Assembly (NCBI GenBank): GCA_013214425.1
Contig: JABSPN010000229.1
Span: forward strand, 1-5,564
Direction: 5' to 3'
Source of the DNA: Flavobacteriaceae bacterium
Lineage (GTDB): Bacteria > Bacteroidota > Bacteroidia > Flavobacteriales > Flavobacteriaceae
Length of the DNA stretch: 5,564 nucleotides
Below, piece by piece: positions 1 to 5,564 of the stretch; position 1 is the first letter of the stretch; each line of letters opens with the position of its first letter. Below the pieces are notes generated by a model. The model ran no database searches. It worked only from the letters and a program-made list of their open reading frames with translations, and was not told the origin of the DNA. The translations under genes were made by a program, and so were the position numbers.

Positions 1-1526
1 TCATATAGTATAATTGTACATACTGTTCCGTTATTTGGCGATGATGATATATCAAAATTTCCTCCCAACAATAGGATTCGATTCAGAATACCATTTAATC
101 CAAGTCCTTTATGATTATTCGTTTCCAATTTATCACAATCAATCCCAACACCATTATCTTTTACTTGGGTGATAATAAATTTATTGTGAAAGTCCATTGT
201 AATTTCAATTTTACTCGACTTACCGTGTTTCATTGCATTAGTTACCAACTCTTGAGTAATTCTATACATCTCTGTTTGTACACTCGTGGGTATTGTATCT
301 AAAATATCGATATGCTTGGTGTGGTTAACGTTAACAAAAGAGATGATGTCTTGATTGTCAAAATTGATTCTTCCACACAATAAGTGAATAGCGTAAAACA
401 AGCCTTTTTCGTTCAATGCCGGGGGACTAAGATTATGAGAAACCGCTCTATACTCTTTCATAGCGTCTGTTGAAAGCCCAAAAATATTGTCAAAATGCTC
501 AACAGGGATACTACTTTTAAGTAACGAAAGGTGTAATTGAAGTCCCGTTAGAATTTGTCCTAGACCATCATGTAAATCTTTTGACAAACGTTCTCGCTCT
601 TGATTTTGCCCTAAAACTATTGCATCAAGATATTTTTTTTGCTCCGCTTTCTCATAGGAAACATCAACAAATGCACCATGAAGGATCGTTACTTTTTCAT
701 GAGTATCATTTTTTGCTTTCATAAAAACTCTTAAATAGACAATTTCATTACGAGTGTTTCTTACTTTTATCTCAAACATTACGCTCTTTTCACCGTTCTG
801 AATTTTCTCTAGATTCGATTTAAATATCTGGATATCTGGATTTTGCATAAACGTATTGAACATTGATAAATTTAAGGTGGTTTTTTCTATTCCGAGCAGG
901 TATAAAATTTTACTTGCATCGAAAAACTCTTCTGTATTTATATTGAATTTCCAACTCGAAAAACCAGCTACATTTTGAATTTCATTAATAAAATTTTCCT
1001 GCTCTTTTATTTTACTTTCATTTTCAATAGTCTGGGTTATATCACTAACAGAGGCAATGTAAAAATTATCATTTTCTTGTTGTAGTTTATTTATTCGAAG
1101 TCTAATGGGAAATATTTTACCACATGATTTTAATCCCTCAAGCTGAATCGTTTTCCCTATTAGATTAGACTGGTTCGTCTCCATATGCACTTTCATTCCT
1201 CTTTTGTGCATGGTTCTATACTTTGAGGGCATTATTTTAATTAAGTCTGCGTTCATAAGTTCTTCCTGCTGATACCCAAAGGTCTTGTTGAAGGTATTAT
1301 TTGTATATATAATTTTACTATCAGCGTTTACTATAATAATTCCGGTTAGTGATATTTCAATCGCCTCATAAAACATGGACATGGTTCGCCCATTGATAAT
1401 TAAATTTTCTACTTGATCACCAAGTTTTGTAAGCTTAGCTATCTCTGATTCGTTTTTTATACTTGATTTTATTTCATTAAGCCCCGTACATAACAAATGA
1501 AGTTGAGCTTCACATTTTTTCCACAT
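1..1526 (-). CDS. PAS-PAS sensor histidine kinase, NarX/DegS (HisKA_3) type, 3' end cut by window edge
   Basis: The frame from the ATG at 1526 stays open for 508 codons to the left edge. The protein is a cytoplasmic two-component kinase that would autophosphorylate on His319 and pass the phosphate to a response regulator, for this class usually a LuxR/NarL-type one; none is in the window. Reading N to C: a short, probably helical leader (1-50), a first PAS domain (about 51-165, with NADSKIIYTN and FGYQQEEL), a second PAS-like domain (about 175-295), the HisKA_3 H-box RERLSKDLHDGLGQ (His319), the N-box ITQELVTNAMKH (Asn430), the G1 box DNGVGID (457-463) and the G2 box KGLGLNG (473-479). No hydrophobic stretch long enough to span a membrane is present, so the signal is probably intracellular or diffusible. 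The last readable residues (GTVCTIILY) match the usual final strand of the ATPase domain, so few residues are missing. The start is the first possible one, because an in-frame TAA lies two codons upstream. No Shine-Dalgarno is visible. The ligand is unknown. Confidence 0.92.
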   Translation of the reverse strand, partial: MWKKCEAQLHLLCTGLNEIKSSIKNESEIAKLTKLGDQVENLIINGRTMSMFYEAIEISLTGIIIVNADSKIIYTNNTFNKTFGYQQEELMNADLIKIMPSKYRTMHKRGMKVHMETNQSNLIGKTIQLEGLKSCGKIFPIRLRINKLQQENDNFYIASVSDITQTIENESKIKEQENFINEIQNVAGFSSWKFNINTEEFFDASKILYLLGIEKTTLNLSMFNTFMQNPDIQIFKSNLEKIQNGEKSVMFEIKVRNTRNEIVYLRVFMKAKNDTHEKVTILHGAFVDVSYEKAEQKKYLDAIVLGQNQERERLSKDLHDGLGQILTGLQLHLSLLKSSIPVEHFDNIFGLSTDAMKEYRAVSHNLSPPALNEKGLFYAIHLLCGRINFDNQDIISFVNVNHTKHIDILDTIPTSVQTEMYRITQELVTNAMKHGKSSKIEITMDFHNKFIITQVKDNGVGIDCDKLETNNHKGLGLNGILNRILLLGGNFDISSSPNNGTVCTIILY

Positions 1527-1573
1527 AGGTTAGTAATTATTTGCGGGGAATTAAAAAGGTAGGTAAGGAATTT

Positions 1574-1589
1574 TAGTTTTATAAAACTA
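1574..1589. repeat. 16-bp perfect palindrome upstream of the histidine kinase gene
   Basis: TAGTTTTATAAAACTA is its own reverse complement. It ends about 48 bp upstream of the kinase start codon and lies downstream of the promoter candidate, so it would be in the 5' untranslated region. As RNA it gives at most a 6-bp A/U-rich stem with a TATA loop and no U-tract on the minus strand, which argues against a terminator. A dimeric repressor site is possible, but the sequence is low in complexity and may be chance. Confidence 0.35.
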
Positions 1590-1694
1590 CAGCTTTATTT
1601 TTCATTCACTAAGTAATTTAACATTTTATTAAGTAATCTGTTGTTTTTTTATCAAATTACATGATTTTACTCAGTTTTATCAAAAAAAAACCAA

Positions 1695-1724
1695 ATTATA
1701 ACACCTTAACCTGACTAAAATCAA
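1695..1724 (-). promoter_or_regulatory. Candidate sigma70-type promoter for the histidine kinase gene
   Basis: On the minus strand, TTGATT (1724-1719) is followed after 18 bp by TATAAT (1700-1695), preceded by TG at -1 spacing to make the extended -10 TGTTATAAT. Transcription would begin near 1688-1691, giving a leader of about 160 nt before the ATG at 1526. The first transcribed bases would be GG followed by a run of nine U. The match is good for a housekeeping promoter, but a Bacteroidota host would use a different consensus, so confidence is moderate. Confidence 0.42.
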
Positions 1725-1805
1725 TTATTTAAATAGTGAATTTTTGACAAGTCTCAATACCTTGAAATAAAGAGGAAAAGGATCTACAAGAACGAATAAT
1801 AAGGG

Positions 1806-2864
1806 CTAATAGTCTATAGCAAAAGGCGTTCTTTCTTTGTAATTCTTGGTAACATATCTTAAAATACCATCTAGAATACCACCCATTGAATTTTTAGTAA
1901 GAAATTCATTTTCTGAAGTTAGTGAATAAAAATATGATCTCAAACTATGAATTTTAAGTCTTGATGAGATGACATCACTATTCATACAATTGAGTAGATC
2001 AGTCATTCGTTCTTTGGCACTCAGTATTCTTTTAGCAACTATGCAGCGTTCTTCAACTTGATATTGATTAATAGAACTACCTGTCAGTTTACTTTGAACA
2101 AGATCAACCATGGGTAAATTCTCCTTAAAAAACTGAGGTAAATAAACCTTATAATTACCTTCATACGACTGTTGATCAAAATCAACAGCCCTTATTTTAT
2201 AAAAATAATGGTCCAAATCATGTATTGGAACAACTACATAATTGTAGGAACGCATATCACCCAATAATCGCATTAATGAACGCTCATTAAACTTAACAAA
2301 CTCTTTAGCTAGTTGTGCTTTTTCTAACTCACTACATGAAGGTAATATATTTTCAATAAAAAGATGTCCTGGAATACCCATTATATGTTCCTCAACAATA
2401 GTAGAACCATAAGCTAAAAAATTGATGTGATCTGGCGATAATAAATGTTCAAGTTCTAAACCGTACACGCGCGAGGCATCAAATTTTTTGATGTACATAT
2501 ACATATAGTTATCATTGAGAATATTTCTAACTTTTACTCGGAAAGGTTTCGAATTACCAAAACTACAAAAGTCGATGGCGTCTATAGTGAGGTATTTCAT
2601 GATTTTTGGATCACCATCAGCCATCAATAAGGTGTAAATTCTTTTTAATTCTGTATCAATTTCTATACTTTCAAACTCATTGTAAAAAACTCGAAGCCAA
2701 AGCGTATCCTCACCAGCTACATCATAGACTGAGACTGCTCCACGGTACCGCATCAAATCATCATAGGAAAGCAAATCATTATTTAGCCTATTATGTTTTT
2801 CCAAATAGGCTTCTAGCACCCCCGACAGAGAATACATTGGTTTTTTTTTTGAAATTTTTGGCAT
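1806..2864 (-). CDS. Unknown protein coupled to PEP synthase, with protein-kinase-like motifs
   Basis: I do not recognise a named family for this 352-residue protein. It appears soluble: no signal peptide or membrane span is visible. Motifs resembling a kinase fold appear in order: FGNSKPFRVKV (102-112), like a nucleotide-binding loop and strand; YIKKFDASR (124-132), like the beta3 lysine (K126/K127); LELEH (136-140), like the alphaC glutamate; VEEHIMGIPGHLF (157-169), like a hinge; GDMRSYN (202-208), matching the aminoglycoside-phosphotransferase loop spacing D-x4-N; and IRAVDFDQQ (224-232), like the DFG/DFD metal site. The N-terminal 95 residues and the helical C-terminal 100 residues match nothing I know. 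The start codon overlaps the ppsA stop (TAATG), with AAAAGGA six bases upstream, so it is co-transcribed and probably translationally coupled to ppsA. Codons 5-8 contain an A10 run. A kinase-like regulator or partner of PEP synthase is an inference; a structural, non-catalytic role is equally open. The gene being real is secure from its length and coupling. Confidence 0.88.
   Translation of the reverse strand: MPKISKKKPMYSLSGVLEAYLEKHNRLNNDLLSYDDLMRYRGAVSVYDVAGEDTLWLRVFYNEFESIEIDTELKRIYTLLMADGDPKIMKYLTIDAIDFCSFGNSKPFRVKVRNILNDNYMYMYIKKFDASRVYGLELEHLLSPDHINFLAYGSTIVEEHIMGIPGHLFIENILPSCSELEKAQLAKEFVKFNERSLMRLLGDMRSYNYVVVPIHDLDHYFYKIRAVDFDQQSYEGNYKVYLPQFFKENLPMVDLVQSKLTGSSINQYQVEERCIVAKRILSAKERMTDLLNCMNSDVISSRLKIHSLRSYFYSLTSENEFLTKNSMGGILDGILRYVTKNYKERTPFAIDY
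2841..2850 (-). repeat. A10 homopolymer in codons 5-8 of the ppsA partner gene
   Basis: The coding strand reads TC followed by ten A and then CC, encoding Ser-Lys-Lys-Lys-Pro near the N-terminus. Gain of one A would bring a stop about 17 codons later, and loss of one A would bring a stop about 10 codons later, so slippage would abolish the protein. The ppsA gene has a matching tract at 5348-5357. Confidence 0.9.
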
Positions 2865-2877
2865 TACATATCCTTTT
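2864..2877 (-). promoter_or_regulatory. TAATG stop/start overlap and Shine-Dalgarno for the partner gene
   Basis: The ppsA stop TAA (2866-2864) shares its last A with the ATG of the next gene (2864-2862). AAAAGGA at 2877-2871 lies six bases upstream of that ATG, inside the last ppsA codons (Glu-Lys-Asp-Met). This is the only clear Shine-Dalgarno in the window and fixes the start of the second gene. The arrangement is typical of translational coupling between proteins needed in matched amounts. Confidence 0.75.
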
Positions 2878-5380
2878 CTAATGAGGCTATAGATGCTATG
2901 GTTTTTAAAACTGAATCTGGTGTAACTGATATAGAATCTATACCTTCTTGCACTAAAAATTGGGCAAAATCTGGATGATCAGATGGTCCCTGACCGCATA
3001 TTCCAATTTTAGTTCCAGTCATTTTAGCCGTAGCAATTAAAGACGATATCGCTTTTTTTATTGCTGGTGATCGTTCATCATAAAGGTGGGAAACTAATTC
3101 AGAATCACGATCTAATCCTAGAATAAGCTGTGTAAGATCATTAGATCCTATAGAAAACCCGTCGATATACTTGGCAAATTCGGGTGCCATTATAATGTTG
3201 GAGGGAAGTTCAGCCATCAGATAAATTTGTAATCCATTTATACCTCTATCCAAACCAAAATTATGCATTGTTTTATATACCTCTTTGAGTTCATTTACGG
3301 TTCTGCAAAAGGGAATCATAACGATTACATTATCCAATCCCATGGTTTCTCTAACTCGTTTTATTGCCTTACATTCAAGTTCGAATGCAGGTTTATAGAC
3401 TTCAGAATAATATCGGCTTGCTCCTCGCCAACCAATCATTGGGTTTTCTTCGGGTGATTCGAAATATTGACCTCCCAATAAATTGATATACTCATTCGTT
3501 TTAAAATCTGATAAGCGAACAATAACATCTTTTGGGTAAAATGCTGCAGCAATTTTTGCAATCCCATAAGAAAGCTTTTCTATGAAAAATGTTTCTTCAT
3601 CTTTATAACCAGAGATCAAATTTTGGATAGTACTACTCAATTTTTTGTCTCCAATCGATCGGTGCTTTAATAATGCTAGAGGATGTGCTTTTATATAATG
3701 ATTAATAATAAACTCTTCTCGTGCCAAGCCAACTCCAGAATTTGGTAGTTTTGAAACTTTAAATGCAATATCTGGACTGCCAACATTTAACATCAAATCT
3801 GTTGTAATTTTCGGCAAGTCTTTACTGCTTGTTTTTTCTATGGTGAACGGAATAATTCCTTCATAAACATTTCCTATACTTCCTTGGGCACAGGATACAG
3901 TAACAGCCATACCATTTACTAAAACCTGTGTAGCCTCTTGAGTTCCAACAATTGCAGGAACTCCCATTTCTCTTGCTACAATTGCTGCATGACATGTTCT
4001 ACCACCTCTATTTGTTATAATTCCCGAAGCTTTTTTCATAAGTGGTTCCCAATTTGGATCAGTCATATCGGTAACTAAGACATCGCCGTCTCTAAATGGT
4101 TTATTTTTAGCTATATGATAATATTCTTCCATGGAATCAAGGATTCTTATATTACCTTGACCAATTCGGTCTCCCACAGCAATACCGGATAAAATAATTT
4201 TTTGACTAGCAATAGATGGATCAATAGCATAGGTGATAAGTTCATCACTAGATTTATTAGAATGTACAGTTTCGGGTCTTGCTTGTACAATAAATAGTGT
4301 ATTTGTTTCACCATCAAGTGCCCACTCTACATCCACTGGACACCATTTATTATAAACAGAAGTATAATAATCTTCGATTAAACAAACCCACCGAGATAAA
4401 GTAAGCAATTGTTCATCTGTTAAACAAAATTGATTTTGTTTACTTAAGGCGACATCTACTTCATTAATCGATTGATTGGTTTCATAATTATAAACAAGTT
4501 TTTTGTTTTTTGTACCAATTTGCTTTTCAATAATAGCATCATAACCTTTTTTGAGAAGTGGTTTATAAATAATAAACTCATCGGTTTCTATTGTTCCTTG
4601 TACAATACTTTCACCTAAACCATATGCACCGTTAATTAAGACAATATCTTTGAATCCAGACTCCGTATCAATTGAAAATGCAACACCAGATGCTCCAAGG
4701 TCAGACCGCACCATTTTTTGGATACAAACAGATATTCCAATAGACCTAGAATCTATGGCTAATGATTTTCGGTATGAAATTGCTCGATCATTGTAGAGCG
4801 ATGCAAAACAACATTTAATAGCGCGTAAAACCGCTTCTATTCCATTTATATTGAGAAAACTCTCTTGTTGTCCTGCAAACGATGCATCAGGTAAGTCTTC
4901 GCAGGTCGCAGAAGAACGAACGGCAACATCTAAAGTATCTTTATGATAACGCATACACAATTCACTGTAGGATTTGCTGATTGCATCACTTATTTCTTTT
5001 GGCCATTTGGCATTAATTATAAGTGTTCTTATCTTATTTCCTGCTTCTTGCAACGTAGTAATGTCGTCTCTTAAAATTTGTTCACTAAGTACTTTTATTT
5101 TTTCTTCTAGGTTATTAAACGTTAAAAAATATCGAAAAGAAGATACCGTAACGGCAAAACCATCGGGTACTTTTATCCCTAAAGGACTTAAGTTATTAAT
5201 CATTGTTCCAAGGGAAGCATTTTTACCCCCAACTTCATCAATGGAATCAAGATTTACACTTTTTAATGGAAGTGTAAATACATCTAGCTGATTAATAGTA
5301 TTTGACTTTGTGATTAAATTGTTATCCTCTGAAACGATATTAGTCCGTTTTTTTTTTGATACGGTTTCAAGTCTTTTCAT
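2864..5380 (-). CDS. ppsA: Phosphoenolpyruvate synthase (pyruvate, water dikinase)
   Basis: The enzyme converts pyruvate, ATP and water to PEP, AMP and phosphate in the cytosol, feeding gluconeogenesis. Three domains appear in the usual order. The ATP-grasp N-domain (about 40-370) carries VGGKNASLG (50-58), VRSSATCEDLPDASFAGQQE (154-173) and FIVQARPET (363-371). The swivelling phosphohistidine domain carries NRGGRTCHAA, with catalytic His464 and, two residues before it, Thr462, the position phosphorylated in E. coli-type enzymes by PpsR. The C-terminal PEP/pyruvate barrel (about 530-830) carries VRLSDFKTNEY (621-631), ENPMIGWRG (645-653), GFSIGSNDLTQL (741-752), LGLDRDS (754-760) and ICGQGPSDH with catalytic Cys795. 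At 838 residues it is longer than the E. coli enzyme (792), mainly by a polar, lysine-rich N-terminal extension of about 30 residues. The start is the only ATG before residue 60. Codons 8-11 contain an A10 run. PPDK and rifampicin phosphotransferase are less likely: the SIGSNDLTQL...GLDRDS and GICGQGPSDH signatures are those of PEP synthase. Confidence 0.97.
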   Translation of the reverse strand: MKRLETVSKKKRTNIVSEDNNLITKSNTINQLDVFTLPLKSVNLDSIDEVGGKNASLGTMINNLSPLGIKVPDGFAVTVSSFRYFLTFNNLEEKIKVLSEQILRDDITTLQEAGNKIRTLIINAKWPKEISDAISKSYSELCMRYHKDTLDVAVRSSATCEDLPDASFAGQQESFLNINGIEAVLRAIKCCFASLYNDRAISYRKSLAIDSRSIGISVCIQKMVRSDLGASGVAFSIDTESGFKDIVLINGAYGLGESIVQGTIETDEFIIYKPLLKKGYDAIIEKQIGTKNKKLVYNYETNQSINEVDVALSKQNQFCLTDEQLLTLSRWVCLIEDYYTSVYNKWCPVDVEWALDGETNTLFIVQARPETVHSNKSSDELITYAIDPSIASQKIILSGIAVGDRIGQGNIRILDSMEEYYHIAKNKPFRDGDVLVTDMTDPNWEPLMKKASGIITNRGGRTCHAAIVAREMGVPAIVGTQEATQVLVNGMAVTVSCAQGSIGNVYEGIIPFTIEKTSSKDLPKITTDLMLNVGSPDIAFKVSKLPNSGVGLAREEFIINHYIKAHPLALLKHRSIGDKKLSSTIQNLISGYKDEETFFIEKLSYGIAKIAAAFYPKDVIVRLSDFKTNEYINLLGGQYFESPEENPMIGWRGASRYYSEVYKPAFELECKAIKRVRETMGLDNVIVMIPFCRTVNELKEVYKTMHNFGLDRGINGLQIYLMAELPSNIIMAPEFAKYIDGFSIGSNDLTQLILGLDRDSELVSHLYDERSPAIKKAISSLIATAKMTGTKIGICGQGPSDHPDFAQFLVQEGIDSISVTPDSVLKTIASIASLEKDM
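5348..5357 (-). repeat. A10 homopolymer in codons 8-11 of ppsA
   Basis: The coding strand reads TC followed by ten A and then CGG, encoding Ser-Lys-Lys-Lys-Arg. One extra A leads to a stop three codons after the tract, and one fewer A to a stop about 13 codons after it. The residue context (SKKK) and nucleotide context (TC-A10-C) repeat those at the start of the downstream partner gene. Confidence 0.9.
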
Positions 5381-5381
5381 G

Positions 5382-5391
5382 ATACATGTAT
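5382..5391. repeat. 10-bp palindrome between the ppsA -10 element and its ATG
   Basis: ATACATGTAT is a perfect palindrome that overlaps the first base pairs of the -10 candidate and the predicted transcription start, and ends one base before the start codon. A protein bound here would block the promoter, so an operator is possible. Its short length makes a chance origin quite possible. Confidence 0.3.
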
Positions 5392-5398
5392 TATAACA
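5390..5398 (-). promoter_or_regulatory. Candidate extended -10 promoter for ppsA
   Basis: TGTTATAAT on the minus strand matches the extended -10 consensus TGnTATAAT exactly. No good -35 is present at 16-18 bp upstream, which is common for extended -10 promoters. Transcription would start near 5383-5384, only three or four bases before the ATG at 5380, so the mRNA would be nearly leaderless; no Shine-Dalgarno exists for this start. The same 9-mer occurs upstream of the histidine kinase gene. Confidence 0.45.
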
Positions 5399-5413
5399 AT
5401 CTTGTATTGTATA

Positions 5414-5442
5414 TTGACGGTTTCTAAATTAATGATTTTAAT
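5414..5442 (+). promoter_or_regulatory. Possible rightward promoter leading out of the window
   Basis: TTGACG (5414-5419), a 17-bp spacer and TTTAAT (5437-5442) each match the sigma70 hexamers at five of six positions on the plus strand. If real, transcription would begin near 5449 and run off the right edge, divergent from ppsA. No clear start codon with a ribosome binding site follows within the window, so the target is unseen. Confidence 0.28.
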
Positions 5443-5443
5443 C

Positions 5444-5533
5444 ACGAATTTTGTTTCATTGATAGTGAACAAACATAAAGTATCGTTGAAGTGTCATTAT
5501 TCAATTGTGAGCAGCTTTGAAACAAAAATTCGT
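5444..5533. repeat. Imperfect inverted repeat upstream of ppsA
   Basis: The left arm ACGAATTTTGTTTCA (5444-5458) is the reverse complement of the right arm TGAAACAAAAATTCGT (5518-5533) except for one extra A/T in the homopolymer run. Flanking TAAT (5439-5442) and ATTA (5536-5539) extend the symmetry outward to about 101 bp in all. The 59-bp interior contains a smaller TTGAA/TTCAA pair (5486-5490, 5500-5504). Possible roles are paired binding sites for a regulator, a structured RNA element, or a very small MITE-like insertion; the sequence does not decide. Confidence 0.5.
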
Positions 5534-5564
5534 AAATTACTTATCCTAAGACGTATAGTGTATT

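Larger units (their letters stand above)
1527..1805. other. Intergenic gap between the ppsA partner gene and the histidine kinase gene
   Basis: This 279-bp, very AT-rich stretch separates two genes read leftward. It contains a promoter candidate for the kinase gene (1695-1724), a T9 run on the minus strand right after its -10 (1682-1690), two direct copies of TTTTATCAAA on the plus strand 28 bp apart (1647-1656 and 1675-1684), two copies of TAAGTAAT 20 bp apart (1610-1617 and 1630-1637), and a 16-bp palindrome (1574-1589). I see no convincing rho-independent terminator after the stop at 1806: the only stem near it (CAAG/CTTG with a bulge) is too weak. No open frame of coding character was found. 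Confidence 0.6.
5381..5564. other. Upstream region of ppsA to the right window edge
   Basis: These 184 bp hold the ppsA promoter candidate, a 10-bp palindrome next to the start codon, an imperfect inverted repeat (5444-5533) and a possible rightward promoter (5414-5442). Two short frames reach the edge but neither looks clearly coding: a plus-strand frame with an ATG at 5432 that stays open for 44 codons, and a minus-strand frame entering from the right that ends at a TAA about 21 codons in. The latter could be the tail of an upstream gene; neither is annotated as a gene. Confidence 0.5.

Noticed and set aside
111..302. Plus-strand 63-codon open frame at the left end
   Set aside because: It lies opposite the ATPase domain of the histidine kinase, whose N, G1 and G2 boxes read cleanly on the other strand.
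1610..1620. TAAGTAATTTA, whose reverse complement occurs at 5533-5543 near the other end of the window
   Set aside because: An 11-base AT-rich match between two AT-rich non-coding regions is expected by chance, and no flanking homology extends it.
1644..1690. T-run and A-run that could pair as a long stem in the kinase leader
   Set aside because: The stem would be only A:U pairs around a loop of about 30 nt, too weak to call a terminator or riboswitch.
2606..5291. Plus-strand open frames at 2606-2881, 3263-3457 and 4974-5291
   Set aside because: They lie wholly or almost wholly opposite the two well-supported minus-strand genes and show no protein-like motifs or start signals; they are antisense shadows.
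2864..5380. Rifampicin phosphotransferase or pyruvate phosphate dikinase instead of PEP synthase
   Set aside because: The C-terminal barrel motifs with the catalytic Cys (GICGQGPSDH) and the domain order N-domain, His domain, barrel fit PEP synthase; rifampicin phosphotransferase lacks this barrel and PPDK has different lengths and signatures.
5497..5562. Minus-strand frame entering from the right edge and ending at a TAA after about 21 codons, as the tail of an upstream gene
   Set aside because: It is too short to tell from chance, and half of it overlaps the inverted repeat.
5432..5564. Plus-strand open frame from an ATG at 5432 running off the right edge (44 codons)
   Set aside because: It has no Shine-Dalgarno, its ATG lies inside the possible rightward promoter, and the translation shows no recognisable motif. 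A frame this short staying open is not evidence enough.

Overview
The window is AT-rich bacterial DNA, dense in poly-A and poly-T runs. It reads as one leftward (minus-strand) neighbourhood. From right to left it holds a complete phosphoenolpyruvate (PEP) synthase gene (5380-2864), a second gene of unknown function that starts on the last base of the PEP synthase stop codon (2864-1806), a 279-bp intergenic gap, and a PAS-domain sensor histidine kinase of the NarX/DegS type (1526-1) cut by the left edge within a few residues of its likely C-terminus. No tRNA, rRNA, CRISPR array, transposase or integrase gene is visible.

The organism cannot be named with certainty. Low GC, gene starts mostly without a Shine-Dalgarno sequence, a cytosolic PAS-PAS-HisKA_3 kinase and the general look of the proteins suggest Bacteroidota (Cytophaga/Flavobacterium-like). 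Against this, the two best promoter candidates carry the 9-mer TGTTATAAT, a sigma70-type extended -10, and I found no clear Bacteroidota TAnnTTTG element. I hold the assignment weakly.

PEP synthase makes PEP from pyruvate and ATP, the entry to gluconeogenesis from pyruvate or lactate. All its catalytic motifs are intact. The unknown gene is almost certainly translated from the same mRNA: the genes share a TAATG junction with a good Shine-Dalgarno inside the end of ppsA. Read by eye, its protein has the motifs of a protein-kinase-like fold in the right order: a Gly/Ser-rich turn, a beta3-like lysine, an alphaC-like glutamate, a hinge-like segment, a D-x4-N catalytic loop and a DFD metal-binding motif. 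It is the most interesting item here, a candidate dedicated partner or regulator of PEP synthase that is not recognisable as the known regulator PpsR (DUF299).

The histidine kinase has its own promoter candidate in the gap, so it may be an independent unit; its response regulator would be expected beyond the left edge. The right-hand 184 bp hold the ppsA promoter candidate almost on top of the start codon, an imperfect 15/16-bp inverted repeat, and a possible rightward promoter leading out of the window. A further oddity is an A10 homopolymer in the same TCA-AAA-AAA-AAA-C context within the first 11 codons of both ppsA and its partner gene.
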